Shown in pieces: positions 7,999 through 18,143 of a stretch of 64,000 bases of DNA. The notes below the pieces were generated by a model that was given only the letters and a program-made list of their open reading frames with translations, was not told the DNA's origin and made no database searches. Both the position numbers and the translations under genes were made by a program. This DNA is from Mycolicibacterium xanthum (GTDB lineage Bacteria > Actinomycetota > Actinomycetes > Mycobacteriales > Mycobacteriaceae). Position 1 is the first letter of the stretch; every line of letters begins with the position of its first letter. The stretch covers positions 96,262 through 160,261 of the forward strand of contig NZ_JAIFZS010000025.1 in assembly GCF_019710635.1 (NCBI RefSeq), in the 5' to 3' direction.

Positions 7999-10052
7999 GT
8001 CGACCTCCTCAGCGGTGCGCCGTTGGCCGGCAGCAGCCGGCCGAGCTTGCGATACTCCCGGGCCGCCGCGGCCCGCACATGGCGGTCACCGACCGCCGAT
8101 TCCGTCTCGGCCGCCAGATAGGCCGCGGTGATCGCCGCGGACCGGATGTTGCCGCCGGACAACGCGTATGCCTTGGCGTAGTCGGCGACGTCGAGGTCGG
8201 CCAGCGTGGGGACCGGGGGTGCGAGGCAGCCCCGCCACAGCGCCAGCCTCGCGGCTTCATCGGGCAACGGGAAGTCCACCACGAGGTCCAGCCTGCGGGT
8301 GAACGCGTCATCGAGATTGGCGCGCAGGTTGGTGGCCAGCACCGCCAATCCGTCGAAGGTCTCCATCCGTTGTAGCAGGTAGGCGCTCTCGATGTTGGCG
8401 TACCGGTCGTGGGCATCGCGCACCTCGCTGCGCTTGCCGAAGATCGCGTCGGCTTCGTCGAACAGCAGCACCGCGCTGACCCGGGACGCCTCGGTGAAGA
8501 TGCGCTCGAGATTCTTCTCGGTCTCGCCGATGTACTTGTCCACGACGGTGGCGAGATTCACCGTGTACAGGTCGAGCCCGAGTTCCCCGGCGATCACCTC
8601 GGCCGCCATCGTCTTGCCGGTTCCGGAGTCCCCGGCGAACAGGGCCGTCACACCGGTGCCGCGGCCACCACCGGGCCGCATCCGCCAATCCGATAGCACC
8701 ACTTCGCGGTTGCGTGCGCGGACGGTGAGTTCGCGTAGTTGAGTGAGCGCTTTGTCGGGCAACACGAGGTCGTGCCACGACACCGCGGGTTCGATGCGGC
8801 GGGCCAGCTGCTCCAGTCCGGCCGCGTTCTGTGACCGGGCTCCGCGCCGCAGATCGCCGGCGGTGGGTGTGCTGTGTGCGGCCCGGGCCAGCGATTCGGC
8901 CGCCGTGATCGCGGCCGCGATCTGGCGGGGCCCGAACGCGTACTGGGCGGCGACATCACCGACATCGACGACGTCAGCCATCGAACCCAGTTCGCGCTGC
9001 CACAATTCGGTCCGTTCGGCCACGGTGGGCCGGACGGTCTCCGCCAGTAGCGGTACCCGATCCGACCATCTGGGATCCCAGGTGGCGGTGCCGGTCAGCA
9101 CTACCGGGACGGGCAACTGGGCCAGCCGGTAGACTACGGCGTTCTGGTTGGGCGCGAAGGCCTCGACCGGCGACACGACCAGGCCGGCCGAATTCAGCAG
9201 CGCCTCCCGGCCCAGCAGGGTCACCGCCTCGGACACATCGCCATGCATGGCCAGCCGCACAGCGTCACAACACATCACCCGCTGTCCGGCAACGGTCAGC
9301 GCATCCACCGCGACCGCGGCCCCGGAACCGCCGACGGTCTCGCGGACGTAGCAGAGGCGCTCGCCCGCCTTGATCGCCGCCGCGATCGTGCGAGACTGAT
9401 CGCAATGCAGCCCAACCGGTTCGATGAGCACCTCGGTCAGGGCGGCGTCCGGGGTGTCGTCGCCGAGGAGATAGCCGGCGACCCGGTCGGGTATCCGGAT
9501 GGCGCGGGTGAGGAATGGCCGGTCGAGGTCGTCGATCAGGATCAGCGAGTTGTCGACCAGCGGCGCTCCGGGGGCCAGCCGGCGCCGTGCCGCGGGGTCG
9601 AGCGGTGACAAACCGGCGAGTTCGAGCGCCAGCCCGGTCGTTGCGCGCCGACGGGTGACGTCGTCGTTGAGATAGCCGTAGAGCCGTTCGAAGCGAGCGT
9701 CCACGTCGGGCAGCAGGCAGATCACCAGGAACTCGACGTCGTGGTCGGACAGGTTCGCCGAGCGTGCGAGGTCGCGCAGTCGCAGGCGCGTGCCGGCGGC
9801 CTCGGCGGAATCGGCGCGCTCCTCGAGCGCTGAGCGCAGACCCATCGACGGCGCCGGCGCCGGTGGGTGGTGGGAGAGCATCGCATCGACGGCCTCGTCG
9901 CTGAGGTAGAGCCCACGGAACGGATCGTCGGGCGCCGGGTCATGGGAGCGCCGATGGGCCACCAGGGTCTGCACGCGGTCCTCGACGAGCATCGCGCGAC
10001 CGAGCAGATAGCGCATGCTGTCCAGGCGCATGCTGTCCAGGGCGGCCGCCAT
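7995..10052 (-). CDS. AAA+ ATPase of the injection-system-associated (Afp15/Pvc15-like) type
   Basis: 685 residues. The N-terminal 430 residues are a degenerate helical and nucleotide-binding-like region. The C-terminal AAA+ module has Walker A GDSGTGKT near residue 472, Walker B LLFDEADAIFG near 528, sensor-1 LATN near 570 and an arginine-finger candidate in TRRLD near 585. ATPases of this layout are a regular component of extracellular contractile injection clusters, where they are thought to help assembly, and typically sit beside a DUF4255 gene, as here (9 bases upstream). The stop overlaps the zinc-ribbon protein start. All ATPase motifs are intact, so the gene looks active even though no structural injection genes are nearby. 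A CDC48-like chaperone is the alternative description. Confidence 0.8.
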   Translation of the reverse strand: MAAALDSMRLDSMRYLLGRAMLVEDRVQTLVAHRRSHDPAPDDPFRGLYLSDEAVDAMLSHHPPAPAPSMGLRSALEERADSAEAAGTRLRLRDLARSANLSDHDVEFLVICLLPDVDARFERLYGYLNDDVTRRRATTGLALELAGLSPLDPAARRRLAPGAPLVDNSLILIDDLDRPFLTRAIRIPDRVAGYLLGDDTPDAALTEVLIEPVGLHCDQSRTIAAAIKAGERLCYVRETVGGSGAAVAVDALTVAGQRVMCCDAVRLAMHGDVSEAVTLLGREALLNSAGLVVSPVEAFAPNQNAVVYRLAQLPVPVVLTGTATWDPRWSDRVPLLAETVRPTVAERTELWQRELGSMADVVDVGDVAAQYAFGPRQIAAAITAAESLARAAHSTPTAGDLRRGARSQNAAGLEQLARRIEPAVSWHDLVLPDKALTQLRELTVRARNREVVLSDWRMRPGGGRGTGVTALFAGDSGTGKTMAAEVIAGELGLDLYTVNLATVVDKYIGETEKNLERIFTEASRVSAVLLFDEADAIFGKRSEVRDAHDRYANIESAYLLQRMETFDGLAVLATNLRANLDDAFTRRLDLVVDFPLPDEAARLALWRGCLAPPVPTLADLDVADYAKAYALSGGNIRSAAITAAYLAAETESAVGDRHVRAAAAREYRKLGRLLPANGAPLRRST
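10011..10040 (-). repeat. Perfect 15-bp tandem duplication at the ATPase N-terminus
   Basis: The unit GCGCATGCTGTCCAG (plus strand) occurs twice in a row and encodes LDSMR twice within the first 15 residues of the AAA+ protein. Each unit adds an in-frame ATG, so the exact translation start could be any of three Met codons. Confidence 0.9.
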
Positions 10053-10061
10053 GACGTCGCC

Positions 10062-10745
10062 TCAGCCCTGCTTGCGCCGCCGCTTGCGCACGCGCACCTC
10101 GGCGGGCGCGTTCGCGGTGGCGCCGGTCGAATCGTCGATGCGGGGGCGGCTGCGTGTCTCGCGGGGCTCCGCACCGTTGCGGCCCGCGGCGACGACCACG
10201 GTCGGTCGCAGCACCGGTGGACCGGCGGGGAACGACCGTCCGGTGTACGCGGGTGCGGTGACGACGACGTCCAGCGACGGTTTGAGCTCACCCCCCAGCG
10301 CGCTCCAGACGTCGGCGAACGAACGGTCTTCCGGTGGCGGTGACGCCACGCTGATCGGAAGCGGAAGCCCCTGTTCGGCAAGGGAACCGGTGAGCACATC
10401 GGTGGGCAGGGCATCGTAGCGAAGGAAGCACGACAGAAGGTCGCTGAGGAGCCGGTGCTCGTCCTCGGGGCGTTGGGTCCACGCGGCGACGAGGTAGGAC
10501 AGTTTGAAGAATCGCGGCGGGTTGTGCCGTGCGACGATCCGGTTGCCGTCGTACTCGTTGAGCCAGCCGCGTTCGCGTCGGCGCAGATCCTCCCTGATGT
10601 CGTACAGGTAGACGTCGACGGTCGGCGCATTGCGTCGGCCGGCCCAATCCTTGGTAGGAGCGTCGAACTCGACCTCGACGTCGGCCGGGTCCACCGCCTC
10701 GCGCTCGATCAAGGTCCGCAGCGCGTGATCGACCTCCGGTATCAC
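10062..10745 (-). CDS. DUF4255 / Pvc16-type protein (injection-system cap homologue)
   Basis: 227 residues from GTG 10745. This start is preferred to the upstream GTG at 10808 because AAGGATGAGTAC precedes it and the protein then begins MIPEVDHALRTL, the usual N-terminus of the family. Core motifs are VDVYLYDIRED, the NPPRFFKLSYL stretch and AAWTQRPEDEHRLLSD, typical of DUF4255. In Afp/PVC/MAC systems this domain is the Afp16 terminator that caps the inner tube and sets sheath length. The C-terminus here is a basic RKRRRK tail. It lies directly upstream of the AAA+ gene, as in injection clusters, but no tube or sheath gene is present. Family assignment is good; its role here is inferred. Confidence 0.8.
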   Translation of the reverse strand: MIPEVDHALRTLIEREAVDPADVEVEFDAPTKDWAGRRNAPTVDVYLYDIREDLRRRERGWLNEYDGNRIVARHNPPRFFKLSYLVAAWTQRPEDEHRLLSDLLSCFLRYDALPTDVLTGSLAEQGLPLPISVASPPPEDRSFADVWSALGGELKPSLDVVVTAPAYTGRSFPAGPPVLRPTVVVAAGRNGAEPRETRSRPRIDDSTGATANAPAEVRVRKRRRKQG

Positions 10746-10864
10746 GTACTCATCCTTTCCTGTCGGCGATGCCCTCGGCGACGGGCTCAGGTACCACTCA
10801 GGAGGCACCCCGTGATGCCCGAAAGGGCAACGCGCCCAGCCCGATAGGACACCGGTGAGGACGG

Positions 10865-11665
10865 CTACGGCGTCGGGGTCACCTGGAAGATCATGGTGGG
10901 GCCGGATGGCGGGGGCGGGTCGGTCACCGGCGTCGAGTTGGGATCGCCCAGCTGTGGTCCACCTTCACCGGTGGCGGGGAGGTCGGGGTTCACCTGGGGA
11001 TCCGGTTCGGGGGAGTCCGGATCCTCGGTCACCTCAGGATCTGCGGGGGAATCCGGGTCGCCGGCCGTGCCCGAATCGTCGGGCGGCTCGGGCACGGCGG
11101 TCGGTTCGGGTTCCCCCGCCGGTGCGGGTGTCGTCGGCGCGGGCGTCGTCACGGTTCCCGTGCCGCCCGAGCCCGGGTACTGACCCGTGCCGCCCGAGTC
11201 CGGGTATTGGCCGGTGACCCCCGGGCTCTGGGGCGGGATGGGGTCCGGTTCGGGCGGAACGCTGGCGGTGGGGACTTCCCGCGGTGGCTCTGGCGGAACG
11301 ATCGACGTGGGCTCGTTCGTCCCTTCGGGCAGCGGGTCCGAGCCGTCCCGGGGCCACAGCATCACCGCGAGCACCGACGCCACGACGACGAAGGCCGTCG
11401 CTGCGGAGGTGAACAGAATCCACGGTTGCCGGTACCACTGCGGTGCGGGTTCGGCCATCAGCTCGGTCGGCATGCCCTGTGCCGGATCGGCGGCTTGGGG
11501 CCCAGCGCAGTCCGGCGGTCCGTCGTAGGCCGGCTCGGCGTCGGTGGCCGGCCCGGCTTCGGACCAGGCCAGGGGCTGGCCGCCGGTATCGCCGGCCGGT
11601 GGCGCCGAGGGCATCCGCTCCGTCGGCGGGGACGGGTCCTGCCGGCCGTGGTTGCGATCATCCAT
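10865..11665 (-). CDS. Proline-rich single-pass membrane protein
   Basis: 266 residues with GGGGGAGATTC before ATG 11665. A cytoplasmic Pro/Ala-rich segment (1-78) precedes one membrane helix (about 80-105, WILFTSAATAF to VLAVMLW). The outside part is a low-complexity Pro/Gly/Asp/Thr tail of about 160 residues with a doubled GTGQYP unit. No enzyme motif is visible. The form suggests a tether that crosses the membrane and reaches into the wall. It lies between the regulator and the DUF4255 gene, in the same direction, so it is likely part of one operon. Confidence 0.7.
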   Translation of the reverse strand: MDDRNHGRQDPSPPTERMPSAPPAGDTGGQPLAWSEAGPATDAEPAYDGPPDCAGPQAADPAQGMPTELMAEPAPQWYRQPWILFTSAATAFVVVASVLAVMLWPRDGSDPLPEGTNEPTSIVPPEPPREVPTASVPPEPDPIPPQSPGVTGQYPDSGGTGQYPGSGGTGTVTTPAPTTPAPAGEPEPTAVPEPPDDSGTAGDPDSPADPEVTEDPDSPEPDPQVNPDLPATGEGGPQLGDPNSTPVTDPPPPSGPTMIFQVTPTP

Positions 11666-11696
11666 GAATCTCCCCCTTCGGAGTCCCGGTGTGCGC

Positions 11697-12323
11697 CTAG
11701 ATCAGGCCCTCCCGGACCGCGTAGGCCACCGCATGAGAGCGGTTGCGCAGCTGCAGCCGCGTGGTGACGTCGTGCAGAACGTTCTTGACGGTGCGCTGGC
11801 TGTAGCACAACTGCTCGGCGATCTCATTGGTGTCGTGCCCGTCGGCGATCAGCCGAAGGACCTGGACCTCACGGTCGGAGAGCCCGGTGAAGGTGAGCCC
11901 GCGGGGCGCCAGTACCTGGCGTTGCAGCCGGCCCACCTGACCCAGCAGGTGCCCCAGCAGGTCCGGTGGAATGACGCCCTGCCCGGTGGCCACTTTCTGG
12001 ATGGTGCGGACCAGCGCGTCGGGTGTGGCCTCAGACCGGCGCAGCAGGCCGCCGATTCCGACCTCGGCGGCATCGACGACGGTGCTCTCGTCCAATGCCC
12101 CGAGTACCACGATTGTGTGGGAGACGCCCGCCTTCTTCAGCGACCGCAGAATCCTGCGGGTCTCCTCGTCGAGCGCATCGGCCACCGCGATCCCGACGTC
12201 GACGTCATCGAGGTCACTGGACCCGACCACGTCGATCTCGGGACGCATCCGGAGCTGACTGATCACCCCGGCCTGCAGGATCGGATCGTCGGCGTAGACG
12301 TAGGTGGATACTCGTCGCTGCAT
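11697..12323 (-). CDS. LuxR/NarL-type regulator with atypical receiver
   Basis: 208 residues from ATG 12323, eight bases after GGAGGGG. The C-terminal 65 residues are a clear LuxR helix-turn-helix: LTFTGLSDREVQVLRLIADG, then TNEIAEQL, SQRTVKNVLHDVTTRLQLRNR. The N-terminal 120 residues resemble a response-regulator receiver (YADDPILQAGV at the start), but the region that should carry the phosphoacceptor Asp in a DVVLMD-like strand reads DVGIAVADALDEE, so normal phosphorylation is doubtful. As the first gene of the leftward operon (gap 31 bases to the Pro-rich protein) it is the likely local regulator. No cognate kinase is adjacent. Confidence 0.85.
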   Translation of the reverse strand: MQRRVSTYVYADDPILQAGVISQLRMRPEIDVVGSSDLDDVDVGIAVADALDEETRRILRSLKKAGVSHTIVVLGALDESTVVDAAEVGIGGLLRRSEATPDALVRTIQKVATGQGVIPPDLLGHLLGQVGRLQRQVLAPRGLTFTGLSDREVQVLRLIADGHDTNEIAEQLCYSQRTVKNVLHDVTTRLQLRNRSHAVAYAVREGLI

Positions 12324-12495
12324 TGTCATCCCCTCCGAAGATTTGTCCGTTCGGGAAGTAAGTGTCCGATCGGGCATAAACGCCGGCTCAACAGCGGGGC
12401 GCGGCTTCTCAACAAACGCTCAACGCCGGGCCTGCCGCGCCGTCGGGATCCGACCGACCCGTTGCTTCCACCTGTGCGCAGGGCAGAATGGAGCC

Positions 12496-12732
12496 ATGCA
12501 GACCCAGACGATCGAACGCACCGAGACCGACGAACGCGTCGACGACGGGACAGACGACGACACTCCCAAGGTCTTTCACTACGTCAAGAAGAACAAGATC
12601 GCCGAGAGCGCCGTCATGGGTACCCACGTGGTGGCCCTGTGCGGCGAGGTGTTCCCGGTGACGCGGTCGGCCAAGCCGGGCTCGCCGGTGTGCCCGGACT
12701 GCAAACGGATCTACGAGCAGCTCAAGAAGTAG
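12496..12732 (+). CDS. DUF3039 protein (Rv2708c-like)
   Basis: 78 residues. Start ATG 12496 follows GGAG closely. An acidic N-terminal 25 residues precede KVFHYVKKNKI, then an HVVALCGEVF segment and CPDCKRIYEQL near the end. The single Cys plus the CPDC pair suggest a metal-binding knuckle. This is the conserved actinobacterial DUF3039 family; no function is established. Its position next to the YihY-like gene matches M. tuberculosis and marks the start of the conserved core after the accessory region. Confidence 0.85.
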   Translation: MQTQTIERTETDERVDDGTDDDTPKVFHYVKKNKIAESAVMGTHVVALCGEVFPVTRSAKPGSPVCPDCKRIYEQLKK

Positions 12733-13753
12733 CCGAGTCCCGCTCTCCGGCGGGGGATTCGGGGCCGGTGGTGTCATTGAGTTCCCCCGCCCTGCCGGCG
12801 TTGCCGTTACGTTCCCCGGCCTTGGCCTCCAGCCAGTGTCGGACCCGTTTGGCGTGGGTGTGCGGGGCCGGGAACTCCTCCTCGATGGCGGCATTCAGTT
12901 CGGCGCCGATCATGATCGCGAAGCCGAGAAAGAACGCGAACAGCAGAAACGCGATCGGCGTGGCCAGGGCGCCGTAGGTGTATCCGGTGGCGGTGATCCA
13001 CGTCAGGTACAACCGCAGCCCGGACGTGGCGATCAGGAACACCACGGTGGCCAGCACCGAGCCCAGGATCAACCGGTGTGACGGCAGCGGTTTGGGCAGC
13101 GACACGCGGTAGAGCACGTTGACCGCCACCACCAGCGTCAGGATGAGCACCGGGTAGTAGCCGAACCGCAGCACATTGTCCCAGCTGTCCGGAATGAACT
13201 CGGCGATCTTGCGTGGCCCCAGCGCGATGAACGGCGCGGTCACGATCGCGCCGATCAGCATCACCACATACAGGCCCAGCGCGTAGAACCGCTGCCGCAC
13301 CGGGTGCCGCAGTGGGGTCTGGTCGTGGGCCTCGGTGATCGAGTCGACGAACGCCGAGATGGCCGACGAGCCGGCCCACAGTGAGATCACGAACCCCACC
13401 GACACCACCTCGCCGCGGGCGCCCCTGACGATGTCGTGCACGGTCGGCTCGATGATCTCGCTGACCACGTTGGGGGAGAAGAACCGGCCCGCGGTGCTGA
13501 TCAACTGCTCCTGGATCATCGGCAGCGTGTCGGGCCCGAACAGCGGGGCGATGAAGGCCAGGCTGCCGAGCATGCCCAGGAGCAGGGGAGGCAGCGACAA
13601 CGCGCACCAGAACGCAGCCTGGGCGGACTCCGAAAAGATGGAATCGTCCCAACTCTTCACCAGGGTCCGGCGGGTGATGTGCCGAATGTGATGGCGCGAC
13701 GGCCGGGCTCGGGTGGACGGCCGCGTGTCCGGCGGCGCTGACTGGTCACTCAT
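12722..13753 (-). CDS. YihY/virulence factor BrkB family membrane protein (Rv2707-like)
   Basis: 343 residues. About 50 basic N-terminal residues are followed by six membrane helices. Family traits include the AAFWCALSLPPLL helix, SLWAGSSAISAFVDSI and the GAELNAAIEEE motif after the last helix. The family was once misannotated as ribonuclease BN; its real function is unknown. The stop overlaps the convergent DUF3039 gene by 11 bases. The cytoplasmic C-terminus is charged and poorly conserved. Confidence 0.9.
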   Translation of the reverse strand: MSDQSAPPDTRPSTRARPSRHHIRHITRRTLVKSWDDSIFSESAQAAFWCALSLPPLLLGMLGSLAFIAPLFGPDTLPMIQEQLISTAGRFFSPNVVSEIIEPTVHDIVRGARGEVVSVGFVISLWAGSSAISAFVDSITEAHDQTPLRHPVRQRFYALGLYVVMLIGAIVTAPFIALGPRKIAEFIPDSWDNVLRFGYYPVLILTLVVAVNVLYRVSLPKPLPSHRLILGSVLATVVFLIATSGLRLYLTWITATGYTYGALATPIAFLLFAFFLGFAIMIGAELNAAIEEEFPAPHTHAKRVRHWLEAKAGERNGNAGRAGELNDTTGPESPAGERDSATS

Positions 13754-13780
13754 GACCAGTCCAGCATTACCGATCGGCCG

Positions 13781-13972
13781 CTACGGCTCCAGAGGGCTGA
13801 CCTCGAGCACCGCCGCCAACTCGACCAGCTTGGCCTCGTGCTCGTTGGCGTGATGCTGGCAGAACAGCAACTCGGCACCGGACGGCAACTTGGCACGCAC
13901 ACGGGCCGCGGCGCCACAACGGTCGCAGCGGTCAGCCTTGGTCAGTTCGGGACTGGTGAGCGTTGCGGTCAT
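13781..13972 (-). CDS. Small zinc-finger-like protein, DUF7455 type
   Basis: 63 residues. CDRCGAAARVRA followed by LLFCQHHANEHE gives a Cys2-Cys/His metal-binding pattern. The protein is strongly conserved among mycobacteria next to the sigA region (recalled). GGAGGTGCC precedes the ATG at 13972. Function unknown. Confidence 0.8.
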   Translation of the reverse strand: MTATLTSPELTKADRCDRCGAAARVRAKLPSGAELLFCQHHANEHEAKLVELAAVLEVSPLEP

Positions 13973-14104
13973 GGCACCTCCATAGGGTGTAGCGACGTAG
14001 GTCTACTGTGTCAGACGCTTGGGGTTCCGGCCTTGTTCCCCGGGGCTTTGCGGGTGTGTCGTGTCTCACGGGCGTCGGTGTTGCGACAGTGAGAGGCGGG
14101 CGCT

Positions 14105-14461
14105 ATGAGCTCGGATCCGGAGGTCCTCGTCCATCTGTGCCCGGGCGCGCAATGGCGCATCGCCGAACAGGCGGGACAGCACCGGCCGGAATCGCTGGAC
14201 GCCGTCGGATTCGTGCACCTGTCGACTCCCGAGCAGGTTCACCTGCCGGCCAACCGAATTTTCCCGGGGCGTACCGATCTGCTGTTGATCCGCATCGACG
14301 CCGCGCGTCTGACCGCCCCGGTGAGGTGGGAACCGGGCGTTCCCGGCGATCCCGACGCCATGCTGTTCCCACATCTGTACGGACCCCTGCCGCTGTCCGC
14401 TGTGATGAGTATCACGCCCTACCCGCCCGACACCGACGGCCGGTTCGCGCCCTCGATGTAG
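14105..14461 (+). CDS. DUF952 protein (Rv2705c-like)
   Basis: 118 residues. Features of DUF952 are visible: LVHLCPGAQW at the start, GFVHLSTPEQV, LLLIRIDAARL and FPHLYGPLPL. The fold resembles ADP-ribosyl/NAD-binding proteins and the function is unknown. The 3' end overlaps the convergent RidA-family gene by 43 bases, so the two messages are complementary at their tails. Confidence 0.85.
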   Translation: MSSDPEVLVHLCPGAQWRIAEQAGQHRPESLDAVGFVHLSTPEQVHLPANRIFPGRTDLLLIRIDAARLTAPVRWEPGVPGDPDAMLFPHLYGPLPLSAVMSITPYPPDTDGRFAPSM

Positions 14462-14814
14462 GCGTCGGCCTCGATCTCCACGACGAGGTCCGGCGAGATC
14501 AGCGCCGACACCTCGACCATCGTGGCGGCCGGGCGGATGAAGCCGAAAACCTGTGCGTGCACCGCGGCGACCTCGCGCCAGCCGGTGATGTCGGTGACGA
14601 AGATCCGGGTGCGCACCACGTCGGACAGCGCCGCCCCGACCTGGTGCAGCGCCGTCTCGATGCGGCGCAGCGCTTCTCGGGTCTGGGTGCCGGCGTCGGC
14701 GCCCGGGGCGGTGGTGCCGGCCACCGCGACGTGTGGACCGGTCCGGACCGCGCGGGAGTAGCCGACCAGGTCCTCGAACTCCGAGGCGGAGGAGATGTTG
14801 ACGCGCTCGCTCAC
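14419..14814 (-). CDS. RidA family protein (Rv2704-like)
   Basis: 131 residues, the usual RidA/YjgF length. The IFVTDI strand with a following Arg/Trp, the central Arg in VRTRIFV and the ending VVEIEADAYIEGA match the family. RidA enzymes hydrolyse reactive 2-aminoacrylate and related enamines/imines. The canonical substrate Arg is present in VVRTRIF. Tail overlap with the DUF952 gene. Confidence 0.85.
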   Translation of the reverse strand: MSERVNISSASEFEDLVGYSRAVRTGPHVAVAGTTAPGADAGTQTREALRRIETALHQVGAALSDVVRTRIFVTDITGWREVAAVHAQVFGFIRPAATMVEVSALISPDLVVEIEADAYIEGANRPSVSGG

Positions 14815-14888
14815 CGTGCCAACCTACGTCCGATCTGTAACGCGGGTGCATGCCTGCCCGGCCGCGCCGATCAATACACTGACCTGTC

Positions 14889-15671
14889 GTGGGCATACTT
14901 TTCGGCTTCGCGCCGTGGATCGTGTACTGGGTACTGGTCGGCAATGTGCCGTTCCACACCGCCGTCCTCGTCGCGCTCGCCGTGTCGGTCGCCGCAGTGG
15001 TGGCGGCGCGGGTCAGCGGATCACCCGGACGTACGCTCGAAATCGGCGCGCTGGCAACATTCCTGGTCTTGACGGTGCTCACCTTCACGGTCAGCCGGCA
15101 GTTCATGGAGCAGTGGCTGCAGCCGCTCAGCAACGCCGGAATCTTCCTGGTGGCGTTGACCAGCGCACTGATCGGTCGACCGTTCGTCCGGGAGTTCGCC
15201 GTCGTCGGCCAGCCCAAGGAGGTCATCGAGAGCGAGACGTTCGCGCGGATCACCTCGGTGCTGACCTGGATCTGGATCGCCGCGTTCGCCGGGATGACGG
15301 CGTCCTCGGTGATCCCGCCGATCGTCGACGGCGACGCGACCATCCTCGACGTCCACACACCGCTGTCATTCCTCTGCTACTGGGTGATCCCGTACTCGCT
15401 GTTGGGGGTGGCGGCGCTGCTCACCCGCCTGCTGCCGGACCGGATGGTGCCGCCCCCGGAGGAGATCGTCCGCAAGACGACGTTCGTCGCGTTCGCCGAG
15501 GCGGAGATCGACCAGCTCATCTACCTGGCCACCGAGCACGCCAACCGTGAGGTCGGCGCGGGCAAGGAAGCCTACGACATCCGGATCGGCAGCAAGGGCG
15601 TCCCGCTGGTGGGCGACGACACGCGGGAATCGTGGCCCTCGACCTACAAGGTGCGCGACCGCAAGCGCTGA
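14889..15671 (+). CDS. Multi-pass membrane protein, unknown function
   Basis: 260 residues from GTG 14889. About six membrane helices lie within residues 1-190, then a cytoplasmic C-terminus including IDQLIYLATEHANREVGA and ending in basic residues. The layout (short helices in pairs, charged loop EVIESETFARI) recalls small permease-like integral membrane proteins, but no family could be fixed. It lies between the divergent RidA gene and the TMEM175-like gene with no shared operon signal. Confidence 0.7.
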   Translation: MGILFGFAPWIVYWVLVGNVPFHTAVLVALAVSVAAVVAARVSGSPGRTLEIGALATFLVLTVLTFTVSRQFMEQWLQPLSNAGIFLVALTSALIGRPFVREFAVVGQPKEVIESETFARITSVLTWIWIAAFAGMTASSVIPPIVDGDATILDVHTPLSFLCYWVIPYSLLGVAALLTRLLPDRMVPPPEEIVRKTTFVAFAEAEIDQLIYLATEHANREVGAGKEAYDIRIGSKGVPLVGDDTRESWPSTYKVRDRKR

Positions 15672-15762
15672 AAACGCGCCGGGCCCGTCGTTCGGCGTGT
15701 CACAGGCGCTGCGGACGTCGGTTCAGCTGTCATCGACCGGCCGGCATGCCATGGTAGGGACC

Positions 15763-16385
15763 ATGCGTCGGGTCGACCTATCCCTGCCCACCGGACGGCT
15801 GGAGGCCTTCTCCGACGGGGTGTACGCGATCGTGATCACGTTGCTGGTCCTCGAACTCGACGTTCCGGCCTCACCCGATCGGCTGCTCAGCGCGCTGGCC
15901 GAGAACTGGCCGTCCTTCCTGGGCTATCTGGTCAGCTTCGCGTTCATCGGCGCGTCGTGGGTGGCGCACGTGAAGCTGACCCGGTGCATGTCGGCATGCG
16001 ACGACGTGTTCGTCGGGCTGAACCTGATCAAGCTGCTGTTCGTCAGCTTCCTGCCGTTCACCACCAGCCTGATGGCCAACCACCTGACCGGGGCCGGACA
16101 ACGTCCGGCGGCGGTGCTGTTCGGGCTGAACCTGGTGATGGCCAACGCCATGCTCACGGTGCTGGCCGCATACAGCCTGCGCGCCAAGGGGCTGGCCGAG
16201 CCCGAACGGCGCGCGGACCTTCGCCGCCTCGTGCGCACGCAGTGGCCGTCCACCGTGCTGCTGGTGGCCGCCACCGTCGTCGCTGCGTTCTTCCCCGCCG
16301 CCGCGGTGATCTTCTACCTGGCCATCTCGGCGCTGATGCTGATCAGGCCGCTGGTGCGGATCGAGCGCACGATCCGGGTGGGGCG

Positions 16386-16398
<13 letters not shown>
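15763..16398 (+). CDS. TMEM175-family potassium channel-like protein
   Basis: 211 residues; GGTAGGGACC precedes ATG 15763, and an in-frame ATG at 15751 is the alternative. The first helix carries the family signature [20 protein letters not shown], where the FSD motif lines the pore in TMEM175 channels. Six membrane helices are expected. Bacterial TMEM175 proteins form tetrameric K+-selective leak channels. The stop overlaps the convergent sigA gene by 13 bases. Confidence 0.85.
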
Positions 16399-17939
<1,541 letters not shown>

Positions 17940-18070
17940 GTACAGCCTTTCGGTCGTGCGGTTCTCGGCGCGCACACGTGCGCCACCGGTGGGTGTCGGC
18001 CCTGTCGAATGTCGGCGTTGATCTCACTCGGGATACCTCGCCGCTCTCGGGTGGGCGGCCGCCGGTGACC

Positions 18071-18076
18071 ATTGTA
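18071..18076 (-). promoter_or_regulatory. Candidate sigA promoter -10 element
   Basis: On the minus strand GTTACAATGG holds TACAAT, five of six to the TATAAT consensus, in the 204-base gap between ppgK and sigA and about 130 bases before the sigA start. No good -35 is visible at 17 bases. Inferred from sequence only. Confidence 0.45.
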
Positions 18077-18143
18077 ACGACAGTAGGTGCCGAGACTGCG
18101 CCGAGCGGCAAATTCGACGCGCCCGCCGAGCCGCCCGGAGGGG

